Source: Ensifer adhaerens
GTDB taxonomy: Bacteria > Pseudomonadota > Alphaproteobacteria > Rhizobiales > Rhizobiaceae
DNA length: 64,000 nucleotides
NCBI RefSeq assembly: GCF_020035535.1
Contig: NZ_CP083349.1
Span: 2,418,001-2,482,000 of the forward strand
Direction: 5' to 3'
Part shown: one piece after another, positions 35,499 to 44,390 of the stretch
Layout of the letters: each line of letters opens with the position of its first letter
Position numbering within the stretch: the first letter of the stretch is position 1
The notes under the pieces: generated by a model
Told to the model about the DNA's origin: nothing
Databases searched by the model: none
The model's input: only the letters and a program-made list of their open reading frames with translations
Program-made: the position numbers and the translations under genes

Positions 35499-36880
35499 GC
35501 GGTTACTTTCTTCAGATGGTAGGATTTCGGACGGGTGAGGTTCTGGAAACCAATGACCGAGAGCGAGCCGCCGCGGCCGGTTTCCTTGACGCCGGTCCAG
35601 CAAAGCGCCGGGTCGAGATAGTCGGCGCGGTTCATGAACACCGTGCCGGTCTCGATGTCGGCGCCGATGCGCGCGGCGCGCTCGGCATCCCTGGTCCAGA
35701 GCGATGCGGTGAGGCCGTACTGGCTGTCGTTCATCAGCTCGATCGCCTGGCTGTCGCTCTTCACCTTCATGATGCCGACGGCAGGGCCGAAGGTTTCCTC
35801 GCGCATGAAGGCCATGGAGTGGTCGACATTGATGAGGATCTGCGGCGCGAGATAGGCACCGCCGTCATCGGCAGGGAACAGTTTCGGATCGACCAGTGCC
35901 TTGGCGCCCTTGGAAACGGCATCGGCGATCTGCTCGCGCACGGTCGCGGCAAAGCGCTTGTTGGCCATCGGACCGAGGGTCGTTTCCGGGTCGAGCGGAT
36001 TGCCGAGCTTGTAGTTCGAAACCCAGGCGACGGACTTCTCGACGAAGGCGTCATAGAGAGACTCGTGCACGTAGATGCGCTCGATGCCGCAGCAGCACTG
36101 GCCGGAATTGTAGGTGGCGCCGTCCATCAGCGTGTCGACCGCCGCGTCGAGGTCGGCGTCCTCCATGACGTAGCCCGGATCCTTGCCGCCGAGTTCGAGG
36201 CCGAGACCGGTGAAGGTGCCGGCGGCAGCCCGTTCGATCGAGCGTCCGCCTTCGACCGAGCCGGTGAAGTTGACGAAGTCGAAGCTCTTGGCGGCAATCA
36301 GCGCTGCCGTCGTCTCATGGTCGAGGAAGATGTTCTGGAAGACGTCGGCGGGAACACCGGCTTCGACGAAGGCGCGCACCATGCGCTCGCCGACGAGGAT
36401 CGTCTGGCTCGCATGCTTGATGATGACGGTGTTACCGGCCATCAGCGCCGGCGCGACCGTGTTGATCGCGGTCATGTAGGGGTAGTTCCACGGCGCCACG
36501 ACGAAGACGACGCCATGCGGCTCGCGGGCGATGCGGCGCTCGAAGCGGTCGCTTTCCTCGATCACCAGCGGCTTCAGTGCATCGGCAGCAATCGTGGCGA
36601 CATAGTTCGAGCGCTCGTTGAAGCCCTTGAACTCGCCGCCGTAGCGCACCGGCCGGCCCATCTGCCAGGCAAGCTCCGGCACGACTTCGTCGACCATCTC
36701 GTTCAACCGGGCGACGCCGGCCAGCACCAGGTTGACGCGCTCGTCGAGCGGCCGGCGCGCCCAGGCCTTCTGAGCCTGACGGGCGCGGGAGACCACCTGT
36801 GTTGCCAGCTCCAGCGGCATCGCCGGGCGTTCTGCGTAGACCTCGCCGTTCACCGGCGAAATGCACTTGATCATGCTCAT
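35495..36880 (-). CDS. Aldehyde dehydrogenase (NAD(P)+)
   Basis: 461 residues, ALDH superfamily. PWNYPY (about 129), the general base Glu in ELGGKDPGYV (about 230), and the nucleophile within SGQCCCGIERIYVH (about 263) are intact; CCC in place of the usual C is a small oddity. The length matches the succinate-semialdehyde-type family, a little short at the N-terminus. It shares a 4-base overlap with the iron alcohol dehydrogenase downstream. The ligase gene follows upstream after 85 bases that contain a strong hairpin. It probably oxidises the aldehyde released during amine or polyol breakdown to its acid. Confidence 0.9.
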   Translation of the reverse strand: MSMIKCISPVNGEVYAERPAMPLELATQVVSRARQAQKAWARRPLDERVNLVLAGVARLNEMVDEVVPELAWQMGRPVRYGGEFKGFNERSNYVATIAADALKPLVIEESDRFERRIAREPHGVVFVVAPWNYPYMTAINTVAPALMAGNTVIIKHASQTILVGERMVRAFVEAGVPADVFQNIFLDHETTAALIAAKSFDFVNFTGSVEGGRSIERAAAGTFTGLGLELGGKDPGYVMEDADLDAAVDTLMDGATYNSGQCCCGIERIYVHESLYDAFVEKSVAWVSNYKLGNPLDPETTLGPMANKRFAATVREQIADAVSKGAKALVDPKLFPADDGGAYLAPQILINVDHSMAFMREETFGPAVGIMKVKSDSQAIELMNDSQYGLTASLWTRDAERAARIGADIETGTVFMNRADYLDPALCWTGVKETGRGGSLSVIGFQNLTRPKSYHLKKVTA

Positions 36881-36912
36881 GATCGTTTTCCTGCTTTCAT
36901 TGCGAATGGTGC

Positions 36913-36942
36913 GGTGGCCGCTCCCTTCCAGGAGCGGCCACC
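36913..36942. terminator. Strong hairpin between ligase and aldehyde dehydrogenase genes
   Basis: GGTGGCCGCTCC (36913-36924) pairs perfectly with GGAGCGGCCACC (36931-36942). It starts 23 bases past the ligase stop. There is no T run, so it may reduce rather than stop readthrough, or protect the ligase message. Confidence 0.55.
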
Positions 36943-36965
36943 GGTTTGAAGATCAGAACCTTCCA

Positions 36966-38330
36966 TCAGGCCCGTTCGAAGCCGCGCGCGACTTCCCAGT
37001 CGGTCACGCGACGGTCGTATTCTTCCTGTTCCCAGCGTCCGGCCCGCGCGTAGTGCTCGATGACTTCGTCACCGAAGGCAGCGCGCAGCATCTTGGATTC
37101 GCTCAGCGCCGAAGTGGCATCGCGCAGCGTGCGCGGGATTTCGCGCACGTCCTTGCCGCCATAGGCGTCGCCGACAAAGGGCGCTTCCAGTTCAAGTTTG
37201 TTCTCGATACCGGAAATGCCCGCCGCGATCAAAGCGGCAAAGGCGAGATAGGGATTGAGATCGGAGCCGCCGACGCGGCACTCGATGCGGATCGCCTTGG
37301 TGTCCTCGCCGCACAGGCGATAGCCGGCCGTACGGTTGTCCTTGCTCCAGACCGCCTTGGTCGGCGCGAAGGTGCCGGCCATGAAGCGCTTGTAGGAATT
37401 GATGTAGGGCGCCAGGAAATAGGTGATCTCGCTCGCATGGGTGAGCAACCCCGCCACATAGTGGCGCATCATCTCGGACATGCCGTATTTGCCGCCCTCG
37501 TCGAAGAAGTGCGAGGTCTTGCCGTCGAGGCTCCAGAGCGATTGATGGATATGCGAGGACGAGCCGGCCGCCGAATAGTTCCACTTGGCGAGGAAGGTGA
37601 TCGCCTTGCCCCGTGACCAGGCGATTTCCTTGCAGCCGTTCTTGATGATCGCATGGCGGTCGGCCATCGTCAGCGCGTCGGCGTAGCGCACGTTGATTTC
37701 TTCCTGGCCGGCCGATGCTTCGCCCTTCGAATTCTCGACCGGGATATCGGCGCCCTGGAGACCGTTGCGGATCGCCCGCATCACATCCTCTTCCTTGGTG
37801 GTCTGGAAGATGTGGTAGTCCTCGTTGTAGCCGCTGACGAGCTGCAGGTCGCGATAGCCGGACTGACGGGCATCGTCATAGGACTGGTCGAAGAGGAAGA
37901 ACTCGAGCTCGCTCGCCATATAGGCCTTGAGGCCCATCTTCTCGAGCCGGGCCACCTGCTTCTTCAGGATTGCGCGCGGCGAATGCGGCACTTCCTCGTG
38001 GGTGTGGTGGTCGAGCATGTCGCAGAGCACCAGCGCCGTGCCTTCGAGCCAGGGAATGCGGCGAAGCGTCGAAAGGTCCGGCTTCATCGTATAGTCGCCG
38101 TAGCCCTTTTCCCAGCTCGTCGCCTTGTAGCCGGGAACGGTCTCCATCTCCATGTCGGTCGCAAGCAGGTAGTTGCAGCTATGCGTTTCCTTCCAGGCGC
38201 CGTCGACGAAGAACTGCGCGTGGAAGCGCTTGCCCATCAGCCGGCCTTGCATGTCGACCTGGCAGGCGAGCACCGTATCGATGCGGCCGGCGGCGACGTC
38301 TTCCTTCAACTCATCAAACGTATAGCTCAT
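36966..38330 (-). CDS. Glutamine-synthetase-like gamma-glutamyl-amine ligase
   Basis: 454 residues from ATG 38330 (GGATGG upstream; 38345 is an alternative). It has the GS catalytic fold: metal-binding Glu in ASELEFFLFD (about 134), HIHQSLWSLDG, NSYKRFMAGTFAPTKAVW, and the C-terminal RIECRVGGSDLNPYL. The tyrosine adenylylation loop of GlnA (NLYDLP) is absent. This subgroup includes PuuA-type ligases that join glutamate to an amine such as putrescine, rather than to ammonia. The adjacent aldehyde dehydrogenase, amino-acid permease and amide hydrolase fit such a role. A true glutamine synthetase is less likely but possible. Confidence 0.85.
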   Translation of the reverse strand: MSYTFDELKEDVAAGRIDTVLACQVDMQGRLMGKRFHAQFFVDGAWKETHSCNYLLATDMEMETVPGYKATSWEKGYGDYTMKPDLSTLRRIPWLEGTALVLCDMLDHHTHEEVPHSPRAILKKQVARLEKMGLKAYMASELEFFLFDQSYDDARQSGYRDLQLVSGYNEDYHIFQTTKEEDVMRAIRNGLQGADIPVENSKGEASAGQEEINVRYADALTMADRHAIIKNGCKEIAWSRGKAITFLAKWNYSAAGSSSHIHQSLWSLDGKTSHFFDEGGKYGMSEMMRHYVAGLLTHASEITYFLAPYINSYKRFMAGTFAPTKAVWSKDNRTAGYRLCGEDTKAIRIECRVGGSDLNPYLAFAALIAAGISGIENKLELEAPFVGDAYGGKDVREIPRTLRDATSALSESKMLRAAFGDEVIEHYARAGRWEQEEYDRRVTDWEVARGFERA

Positions 38331-38352
38331 CAACTTCCATCCCATGTTTTGT

Positions 38353-38396
38353 CACGCGGCCGTTCCCTTGAGGTCACGATATTTTTTGGCCGCGTG
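38353..38396. promoter_or_regulatory. Inverted repeat in the ligase leader
   Basis: CACGCGGCC (38353-38361) and GGCCGCGTG (38388-38396) are perfect 9-bp arms around a 26-base spacer. The inner arm ends 23 bases before the ligase start. It could be an operator or a leader hairpin. Confidence 0.4.
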
Positions 38397-38484
38397 AACG
38401 TGATCAGCTCGAATTGTTTGGCGCGGGATGCGGGCCGGATACCGCGCACATTGCCTTTCGATTTCGTTCCGGCCCCAAAGAAAA

Positions 38485-38511
38485 GGCGGAAGTCGCGGTC
38501 GCGCTTCCGCC
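38485..38511 (-). terminator. Terminator of the permease gene
   Basis: GGCGGAAG (38485-38492) pairs with CTTCCGCC (38504-38511), followed leftward by TTTTCTTT. It lies 14 bases past the permease stop, so the ligase gene probably has its own promoter in 38346-38484. Confidence 0.8.
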
Positions 38512-38524
38512 CTCTTGTCGTTGA

Positions 38525-40072
38525 TCAGATCTGGCCGACGGCCTTTTCTGCGGCGGCGATCTCAGCCTGGCGGCGTGCCACTTCGTCACCGATCGGCGGG
38601 CCACGGAAGCGGCGGCTCTCGAAGCCGAACCAGACCGCGCCGGTCAGCACCAGGAAGCCCACGGTGATGTAGAGCGCCCAGTCGTTCGGCGGCTGCACGC
38701 CGAGGATGAAGATCAGCACCATGGCGATGATCGACAGGACTGCGAAGAGCTTGAACATGCTCTCGCCGAGGTTCCACGGGCCCATCTTGTCCCACTTCGA
38801 GGTTCCCCAGGCGAACAGGCCGAGCGTGATCGGAATCGCGAAGGAGAAGAACAGGAAGATGACGGTGCACGATACGACGATGGTATAGACCGGCGTTTCA
38901 CCGATCGAGACCAGCGACGAGCCCCAGACGAACAGGACCGCGAGGATCGAGCCGGTCCAGATCGCGGCAACCGGCGTGCGGTAGGTCGGGCTCACCTTGG
39001 CAAGCGCCTTGGAGGCCGGCAGGCCGCCGTCACGCGAAAACGCGAAGATCATGCGCGACACCGAGGTGACCGTTGCCAGGCCGCACAGCCACTGGCTGAC
39101 GAGGATGGCGAGATAGAGGACGTCTTTGACGATCGGATTGACCTGAGCTTCCATCGCCCAGAAGAACACGTTCCAGCCCTGCTTGGCGGCTTCGTCCATG
39201 TTCGGGATCATCAGCACGAACGAGCACAGCATGATGTAGCCGAAGAGTGCCGACCAGAGCACGGAGGAAACCATGCCGCGCGGCACCGAATGGGCCGCCT
39301 TGACCGTTTCTTCCGAAGTGTGCGCCGAAGCGTCGTAGCCGGTGATCGTGTAGATCGGCAGCAGCAGGCCGAGCAGGAAGACCCAGGTGCCCGAGGTCTC
39401 CGGCCAGACGTTGCCGCCGGCTTCGCCGGAATAGTTGGAGAAGGTGAAGAGGCGCGCGATGTCGTAGCTGTCGGCAGCGACGAGGCAGACGAGAGCGAGG
39501 AGAATCGACGTCGCGAAGATCAGATAGCCGGAGAAGTCCGTGAGCTTCGCGGTCAGGCCGATGCCCATGTGGTTCACGAGCGCCTGAGCGCCGGTGATGA
39601 TCGCGAGGAAGATGATGCGGGTCAGCGTCGTGTCTTCAAGCCCGAAATAGGGCGTGCCGAAGGATCCCATGAAGAAGTAGTAGGTGCCGACGTTGATCGC
39701 GCCGAGAACGGTGACGAGGCCGAGCAGGTTGAACCAGGCCGTCAGCCAGCCGGTGAAGCGGTTGCCGAGGATCGAGCCCCAGTGATAGAGGCCGCCGGCG
39801 GTCGGATAGGCCGAACTGATCTGCGCCATGGCGACGGCAAAGACGAAGGAAATGAAGCAGCCGAGCGGCCAGCCGATACCGATCGCGGCGCCCCCCGCGC
39901 CGGCCGTTGCCTGGGCCAATGAGTTGATGCCGCCAGAAAGAATGCAGATGATCGAGAACGACACCGCGAAGTTCGAGAACTGGCTCATGCGCCGCTCGAG
40001 CTCCTGGGCGTAGCCCATCGAGTGCAAGACACTCATGTCCTGCTTTTTGTCCAAATCACTGTAGTCTGACAT
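38525..40072 (-). CDS. APC-family amino-acid/amine permease
   Basis: 515 residues from ATG 40072 (GGGGAAG upstream); the longer in-frame opening from 40129 is unlikely. About twelve membrane segments. It starts with SVLHSMGYAQELERRMSQFSNFAVSFSIICILSGGI, the signature of the eukaryote-like BAT1/GABA permease branch of the amino acid-polyamine-cation superfamily, then YPTAGGLYHWGSILG. It imports an amino acid or amine by symport. Between the amide hydrolase and the ligase gene, it is the natural uptake route for their substrate. Terminator follows. Confidence 0.9.
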   Translation of the reverse strand: MSDYSDLDKKQDMSVLHSMGYAQELERRMSQFSNFAVSFSIICILSGGINSLAQATAGAGGAAIGIGWPLGCFISFVFAVAMAQISSAYPTAGGLYHWGSILGNRFTGWLTAWFNLLGLVTVLGAINVGTYYFFMGSFGTPYFGLEDTTLTRIIFLAIITGAQALVNHMGIGLTAKLTDFSGYLIFATSILLALVCLVAADSYDIARLFTFSNYSGEAGGNVWPETSGTWVFLLGLLLPIYTITGYDASAHTSEETVKAAHSVPRGMVSSVLWSALFGYIMLCSFVLMIPNMDEAAKQGWNVFFWAMEAQVNPIVKDVLYLAILVSQWLCGLATVTSVSRMIFAFSRDGGLPASKALAKVSPTYRTPVAAIWTGSILAVLFVWGSSLVSIGETPVYTIVVSCTVIFLFFSFAIPITLGLFAWGTSKWDKMGPWNLGESMFKLFAVLSIIAMVLIFILGVQPPNDWALYITVGFLVLTGAVWFGFESRRFRGPPIGDEVARRQAEIAAAEKAVGQI

Positions 40073-40185
40073 TTTTCTTCCCCTGATTTCTTCAGACCAG
40101 GCCGCCCCATTGCGGCTGGGTCCCATCAACCACCCGTCCCGGCGAGCCGGAACAGGACCGCGGCCATGCCGCTCCCCAGGGTCTT

Positions 40186-40968
40186 TTATTGTGCTGAAAG
40201 TGCCACTGCGCCCTTGCGGAGCAATCCTTCCAGATAATCGGCCATGACCCTTTGGCCGATTTCGTTGCGAATGAGATCGTTGCGGATCTCGATCATCACA
40301 TTCGGCAGTCCGTTGTGGACGCCGTATTCGATCAGGCTATGGGTGACGCCGTCAGCCGGGCCATAGGGCTCGTTGCGGCGGATATCGAAGGCGACCTGGC
40401 CCTTCGTCGCAGCGACGAGCATATGGTCGGCCAGCCGGCTGTCCGCGTCGTGCAGGATACCGACCTCGACCGCCCGGGGCTTGCCGAAGTAGACGGGCGT
40501 GAAACTGTGCATCGTCACGACAACGGGCGGCCTGCCAACGGCCTTGCGCTCGGAAACGAAGCGCGCGACGGAATCGTGGAACGGGCGATAGATCTCGTCG
40601 ACCCGCGCCTGCCGCTCGTCTTCGGTCATCGTCCGGTTTCCCGGTATCTCGTAAACTTCGCTGAGGACCGGCATGGCCGCCTCCGCCTCGGGCGGGCGAT
40701 TGCAATCATAGGCGAGCCGCGAAAAGCGTTGGTAGATCAGTGCCCCATCGAGCTTGGCGGCGAGAAGCCTGGCGACGGCCAGCGCGCCCGGGTCCCAGGC
40801 GATGTGGCTTTCAAGCGCCTGCTCCGTAAGCCCGAGCGTACCCAGGCGCTCTGGAACCCGGCGCGAGGCGTGCTCGCAGACGAGCACGATATCGCCCTTC
40901 CCCGAGGCGTTTTCGATCGCAACCGGATCGCCATCTGCTTCTGTCAAAAGTCGCGTCAACACCGGCAT
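40186..40968 (-). CDS. N-formylglutamate amidohydrolase-like protein
   Basis: 260 residues, pfam FGase family (HutG-type zinc amidohydrolase). CEHASRRVPERL (zinc ligand region) appears near residue 31, YDCNRPP near 88, and MHSFTPVYFGKPRAVEVGIL near 152. HutG hydrolyses N-formylglutamate in histidine degradation, but no hutU/H/I genes are here. A related amide, perhaps an N-acyl or gamma-glutamyl compound made or taken up by this locus, is more plausible. It starts the leftward cluster and diverges from the RpiR gene over 166 bases. Confidence 0.82.
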   Translation of the reverse strand: MPVLTRLLTEADGDPVAIENASGKGDIVLVCEHASRRVPERLGTLGLTEQALESHIAWDPGALAVARLLAAKLDGALIYQRFSRLAYDCNRPPEAEAAMPVLSEVYEIPGNRTMTEDERQARVDEIYRPFHDSVARFVSERKAVGRPPVVVTMHSFTPVYFGKPRAVEVGILHDADSRLADHMLVAATKGQVAFDIRRNEPYGPADGVTHSLIEYGVHNGLPNVMIEIRNDLIRNEIGQRVMADYLEGLLRKGAVALSAQ

Positions 40969-41075
40969 CCCCTCTTGCCCCGTTAGACGTTCGTTAATGA
41001 AAAGAATTCTTCAGAGATTGGCAAGTGTCAATCAAAATCTGAAACGATCTCTTCAAAATTGCGATTGACTCCAAT

Positions 41076-41102
41076 TGTGACAGCGATGTTTAATCTGTCA
41101 CA
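41076..41102. promoter_or_regulatory. Inverted-repeat operator in the RpiR/amidohydrolase divergent region
   Basis: TGTGACAG (41076-41083) and CTGTCACA (41095-41102) are perfect 8-bp arms with an 11-base spacer, 33 bases before the RpiR start. A single CTGTCACA recurs at 42126-42133 before the ABC binding-protein gene. This fits a dimeric regulator site, most simply the RpiR protein itself. Confidence 0.6.
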
Positions 41103-41134
41103 AACCGGCTTTAGATCGGTTCAGGGGAGACAAT

Positions 41135-42013
41135 TTGAGCAGCAAGGCGACATCCACAACGGTGTCGGATGTGATCAACGCCCACTTCACCGTGCTGACC
41201 CGCGCGGAGAAGCAACTGGCGGAGACACTTCTCGACAACTATCCCGTTTCGGGACTTGGCTCGATCACCACCGTCGCCGAGAACGCCGGTGTTTCGACAC
41301 CGACCGTTGCGCGCATGGTACAGAAGCTCGGTTTCCGCGGTTTTCCGGATTTTCAGGCAAGGCTGCACCAGGAATTGGAAGCAACGATTTCCAATCCGAT
41401 CACCAAGCACGACCGCTGGGCAGCCAACGCTCCGGGAACCCACACGCTCAACCGTTTTGCCGATGCGATCACCAGCAATCTGCGTGAAACGCTGACGCAG
41501 ATCGAGCCGCAGGACTTCGACGAAGCCGCGGCCCTTATCGCCGACCGCAAGCGCAGCATCTACCTGCTCGGCGGCCGCATTACCCACGCCCTTGCCGATT
41601 ATCTTTTCACGCACCTCCAGGTCATCCGGCCCGGCGTGATCGAGATCGCCTCCAATGCCAGCGCCTGGCCGCACTATGTGCTCGACATGCGCCAGGGCGA
41701 CGTGCTGATTCTCTTCGACATTCGCCGCTATGAACAGGAAATGGTGACGCTCGCCAAGTCCGCCCGTGAGCGCGGCGTCGAGATCATCCTGTTCACCGAT
41801 CGCTGGACGTCGCCGGTCGCCAAGTCCGCCTCCCGGGTGTTCCGTTCGCAGATCGAAGTGCCGTCGGCCTGGGACAGCTCGGTCGTGATCCTGTTCCTGA
41901 TCGAAGCCCTGATCGAAGCCGTACAGAGTTCGAACTGGGAGGAGACCCGGGACCGAATGAAGACGCTCGAAGGCCTGTTCGATTCCACCCGCATCTTTCG
42001 CAAACCCGTCTAG
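41135..42013 (+). CDS. MurR/RpiR-family transcriptional regulator
   Basis: 292 residues starting at TTG 41135 (AGGGGAGA upstream, no ATG nearby in frame). The N-terminal HTH_6 domain (about 1-85) reads LTRAEKQLAETLLDNYP and VSTPTVARMVQKLGFRGFPDFQ. The C-terminal SIS domain (about 125-265) reads RKRSIYLLGGRITHALADYLFTHL. SIS domains here usually sense phosphosugars, though rhizobial members also regulate amino-acid and polyol genes. It is divergent from the amide hydrolase/permease genes and 204 bases before the ABC transporter, so both are likely targets. Confidence 0.9.
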   Translation: MSSKATSTTVSDVINAHFTVLTRAEKQLAETLLDNYPVSGLGSITTVAENAGVSTPTVARMVQKLGFRGFPDFQARLHQELEATISNPITKHDRWAANAPGTHTLNRFADAITSNLRETLTQIEPQDFDEAAALIADRKRSIYLLGGRITHALADYLFTHLQVIRPGVIEIASNASAWPHYVLDMRQGDVLILFDIRRYEQEMVTLAKSARERGVEIILFTDRWTSPVAKSASRVFRSQIEVPSAWDSSVVILFLIEALIEAVQSSNWEETRDRMKTLEGLFDSTRIFRKPV

Positions 42014-42217
42014 GAGTGCTCGCCGACCTGTTCACGGAAATTCATACAGTTATGCGACAGTGAGCCGCCAGCATCGAAAAAGAAATGTTCTTCCAACGAC
42101 ATAGGCGGCGCGAACGGAAAAACCACTGTCACATTACTTTCATCGCACCTCTTTAACAGCTTCGCCGAAATCGACTGAAACACCACGAATTTGACTAAAC
42201 CCATAAGGAGAACCCCA

Positions 42218-43324
42218 GTGATTTCAAAAACCCAACGCCTGCTTTCGCTCTCCACCGCCATTTTCCTGGCGACGACCGCAATTGCCGCTGCCGAGCCGAG
42301 CGCCGAGCTCATCGAAGCTGCCAAGAAGGAAGGCATGCTGACCACGGTCGCCCTGCCCCACGACTGGTGCGGTTATGGCGACGTCATCGCTTCCTTCAAG
42401 GCCAAGTATCCGGAAATCCAGGTCAACGAACTGAACCCGGACGCCGGCTCGGCTGACGAAGTCGAAGCCGTCAAGGCCAACAAGGACAACAAGGGCCCGC
42501 AGGCTCCCGACGTTGTCGACGTCGGCCTCGCCTTCGGCCCGCAGATGAAGGCCGAAGGCCTGCTGCAGCCCTACAAGGTCTCCACCTGGGACGAGATCCC
42601 GGACAGCGTCAAGGACGCCGAAGGTTACTGGTACGGCGACTATTACGGCGTGATGTCCTTCCTCGTGAACAAGGACCTCGTCCAGAACGTACCGAAGGAC
42701 TGGACCGACCTCCTGAAGCCGGAATATGCCGGTCAGGTCGCTCTCGCCGGCGACCCGCGCGCCTCGAACCAGGCGATCCTCGGCGTCCTCGCCGCCGGCC
42801 TCGCCAAGGGCGCAAAGTCGGGCAAGGAAGCCGGTGAAGCCGGTCTCGGCTACTTCGCCGAACTGAACAAGAACGGCAACTTCGTTCCGGTTATCGGCAA
42901 GTCCGGCACGCTCGCCCAGGGCTCGACCCCGATCGTCGTCGCCTGGGACTACAACGCACTCGGTTGGGCAAAGACGCTGAACGGCAACCCGCCGACCGAA
43001 GTCGTCGTTCCGGCCAGCGGCGTTCTCGCCGGCGTCTACGTCCAGGGCATCTCGGCCTACGCGCCGCACCCGAACGCTGCCAAGCTTTGGATGGAGCACC
43101 TGTACTCCGACGAAGGTCAGCTGGGCTGGCTCAAGGGCTTCTGCCACCCGACCCGCTTCAACGCCATGGTCAAGGCCGGCAAGGTTCCACAGGAACTGAT
43201 CGACGCCCTGCCGCCGGCAGCAGCCTATGAAAAGGCCTACTTCCCGACGCTCGAAGAAGTCGACGCCAACAAGGCCGCCGTCACCGGTGGCTGGGATGCC
43301 GTCGTCGGCGCAAACGTCCAGTAA
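42218..43324 (+). CDS. ABC transporter substrate-binding protein (spermidine/putrescine/iron type)
   Basis: 368 residues from GTG 42218 (AAGGAG 8 bases upstream); the TTG at 42191 is rejected. A signal peptide is cleaved around AIAAA-EPS (about 24). The mature protein is a class I solute-binding fold of the FbpA/PotD group: AKKEGMLTTVALPHDWCGYGD near its start, VVDVGLAFGPQMKAEGLLQPYK, then VAWDYNALGWAK. Its length fits the family. It is the first gene of a four-gene transporter operon. A stable hairpin follows the stop, as is usual for binding-protein genes. Ligand not determined; context favours an amine or amino-acid derivative. Confidence 0.9.
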   Translation: MISKTQRLLSLSTAIFLATTAIAAAEPSAELIEAAKKEGMLTTVALPHDWCGYGDVIASFKAKYPEIQVNELNPDAGSADEVEAVKANKDNKGPQAPDVVDVGLAFGPQMKAEGLLQPYKVSTWDEIPDSVKDAEGYWYGDYYGVMSFLVNKDLVQNVPKDWTDLLKPEYAGQVALAGDPRASNQAILGVLAAGLAKGAKSGKEAGEAGLGYFAELNKNGNFVPVIGKSGTLAQGSTPIVVAWDYNALGWAKTLNGNPPTEVVVPASGVLAGVYVQGISAYAPHPNAAKLWMEHLYSDEGQLGWLKGFCHPTRFNAMVKAGKVPQELIDALPPAAAYEKAYFPTLEEVDANKAAVTGGWDAVVGANVQ

Positions 43325-43342
43325 GCCTTTCCACAGACATGT

Positions 43343-43370
43343 CGCCCCGGCCGGTTTTCCGACCGGGGCG
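43343..43370 (+). other. Hairpin between binding-protein and permease genes
   Basis: CGCCCCGG (43343-43350) and CCGGGGCG (43363-43370) form a stem 18 bases after the binding-protein stop, with no T run. In ABC operons such hairpins often raise binding-protein mRNA stability relative to the permeases; this is inferred. Confidence 0.6.
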
Positions 43371-43508
43371 CATAGGTTATTCGTAAGAAATTCAAGTCTT
43401 TGGAGCGAGATCTGGAATCTGTGTGCGGTTTCCGTCTGCATCCCGCTTCTCGCTTGCAACAATCTATAACGCCCGCGTCGATAACGCGGCTTCAGGGGCG
43501 CGAACGGA

Positions 43509-44390
43509 ATGTCATCTGCTAAACCCGACGCCAGCCCGCCGGCGCGTCGCCTACCGCTTCACTGGCTGGGCATCCTGCCCTTTGCCGCCTTCGTGACGCT
43601 GTTCCTGCTTCTGCCAACGATGAAGATCGTGGTCGGCGCGTTTCAGACGCCCGATGGCGGCTTCACGCTCGACAACATCCGGGGCCTGTTCACGCCCTCG
43701 ATCCTTGCCGCCTACTGGATCTCCATCAAGATCAGCATCGCCTCGGCGCTCCTCGGCTGCCTGATCGGCTTTGCCATGGCGTCCGCCATCGTTTTCGGCG
43801 GCTTGCCGCAAGGCATCCGCGGACCGCTCCTGACCTTTTCCGGCGTCGCTTCCAACTTCGCCGGCGTGCCGCTCGCCTTCGCGTTTCTCGCGACCCTCGG
43901 CCCGGTCGGTATCGTCACCGTTTTTCTTCGCTCGAACTTCGGCTTCGACCTGAGAATGCTCGGCTTCAACCTTCTCTCCTTCTGGGGGCTGACGGTCACC
44001 TATCTCTTCTTCCAGATCCCGCTGATGATCCTGATCATCACGCCGGCACTGGACGGCCTGAAGCGCGAATGGCGCGAGGCCGCCGAAATTCTCGGCGCCA
44101 CCGGCCTGCAATACTGGCGCATGGTCGCCTTCCCGATCCTGCTGCCGTCGCTGCTCGGCACGCTGGCGCTGCTCTTCGCCAATGCCTTCGGCGCCGTGGC
44201 CACGGCCATCGCGCTCACCGGCTCGTCGCTCTCCATCGTGCCTATCCTGCTCTTTGCGCAGATCCGCGGCGACGTGCTCGGAAATCCGCATCTCGGCTAC
44301 GCCCTCGCCTTCGGCATGATCGTCGTCACCGGCATCGCCAACGCGATCTACATCTGGCTTCGGTCCCGCAGCGAAAGGTGGCTGAAATGA
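43509..44390 (+). CDS. ABC transporter permease
   Basis: 293 residues with six membrane segments of the PotB/CysT class. It begins with a cytosolic tail, then LHWLGILPFAAFVTLFLLLPTMKIV. The EAA loop, where the ATPase docks, reads EWREAAEILGATGLQYWRMVAFPILLPSLLG (about 195-225). It pairs with the following permease, whose ATG overlaps its stop by 4 bases (44387-44390). Together they form the inner-membrane channel for the substrate delivered by the protein at 42218. Confidence 0.92.
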   Translation: MSSAKPDASPPARRLPLHWLGILPFAAFVTLFLLLPTMKIVVGAFQTPDGGFTLDNIRGLFTPSILAAYWISIKISIASALLGCLIGFAMASAIVFGGLPQGIRGPLLTFSGVASNFAGVPLAFAFLATLGPVGIVTVFLRSNFGFDLRMLGFNLLSFWGLTVTYLFFQIPLMILIITPALDGLKREWREAAEILGATGLQYWRMVAFPILLPSLLGTLALLFANAFGAVATAIALTGSSLSIVPILLFAQIRGDVLGNPHLGYALAFGMIVVTGIANAIYIWLRSRSERWLK

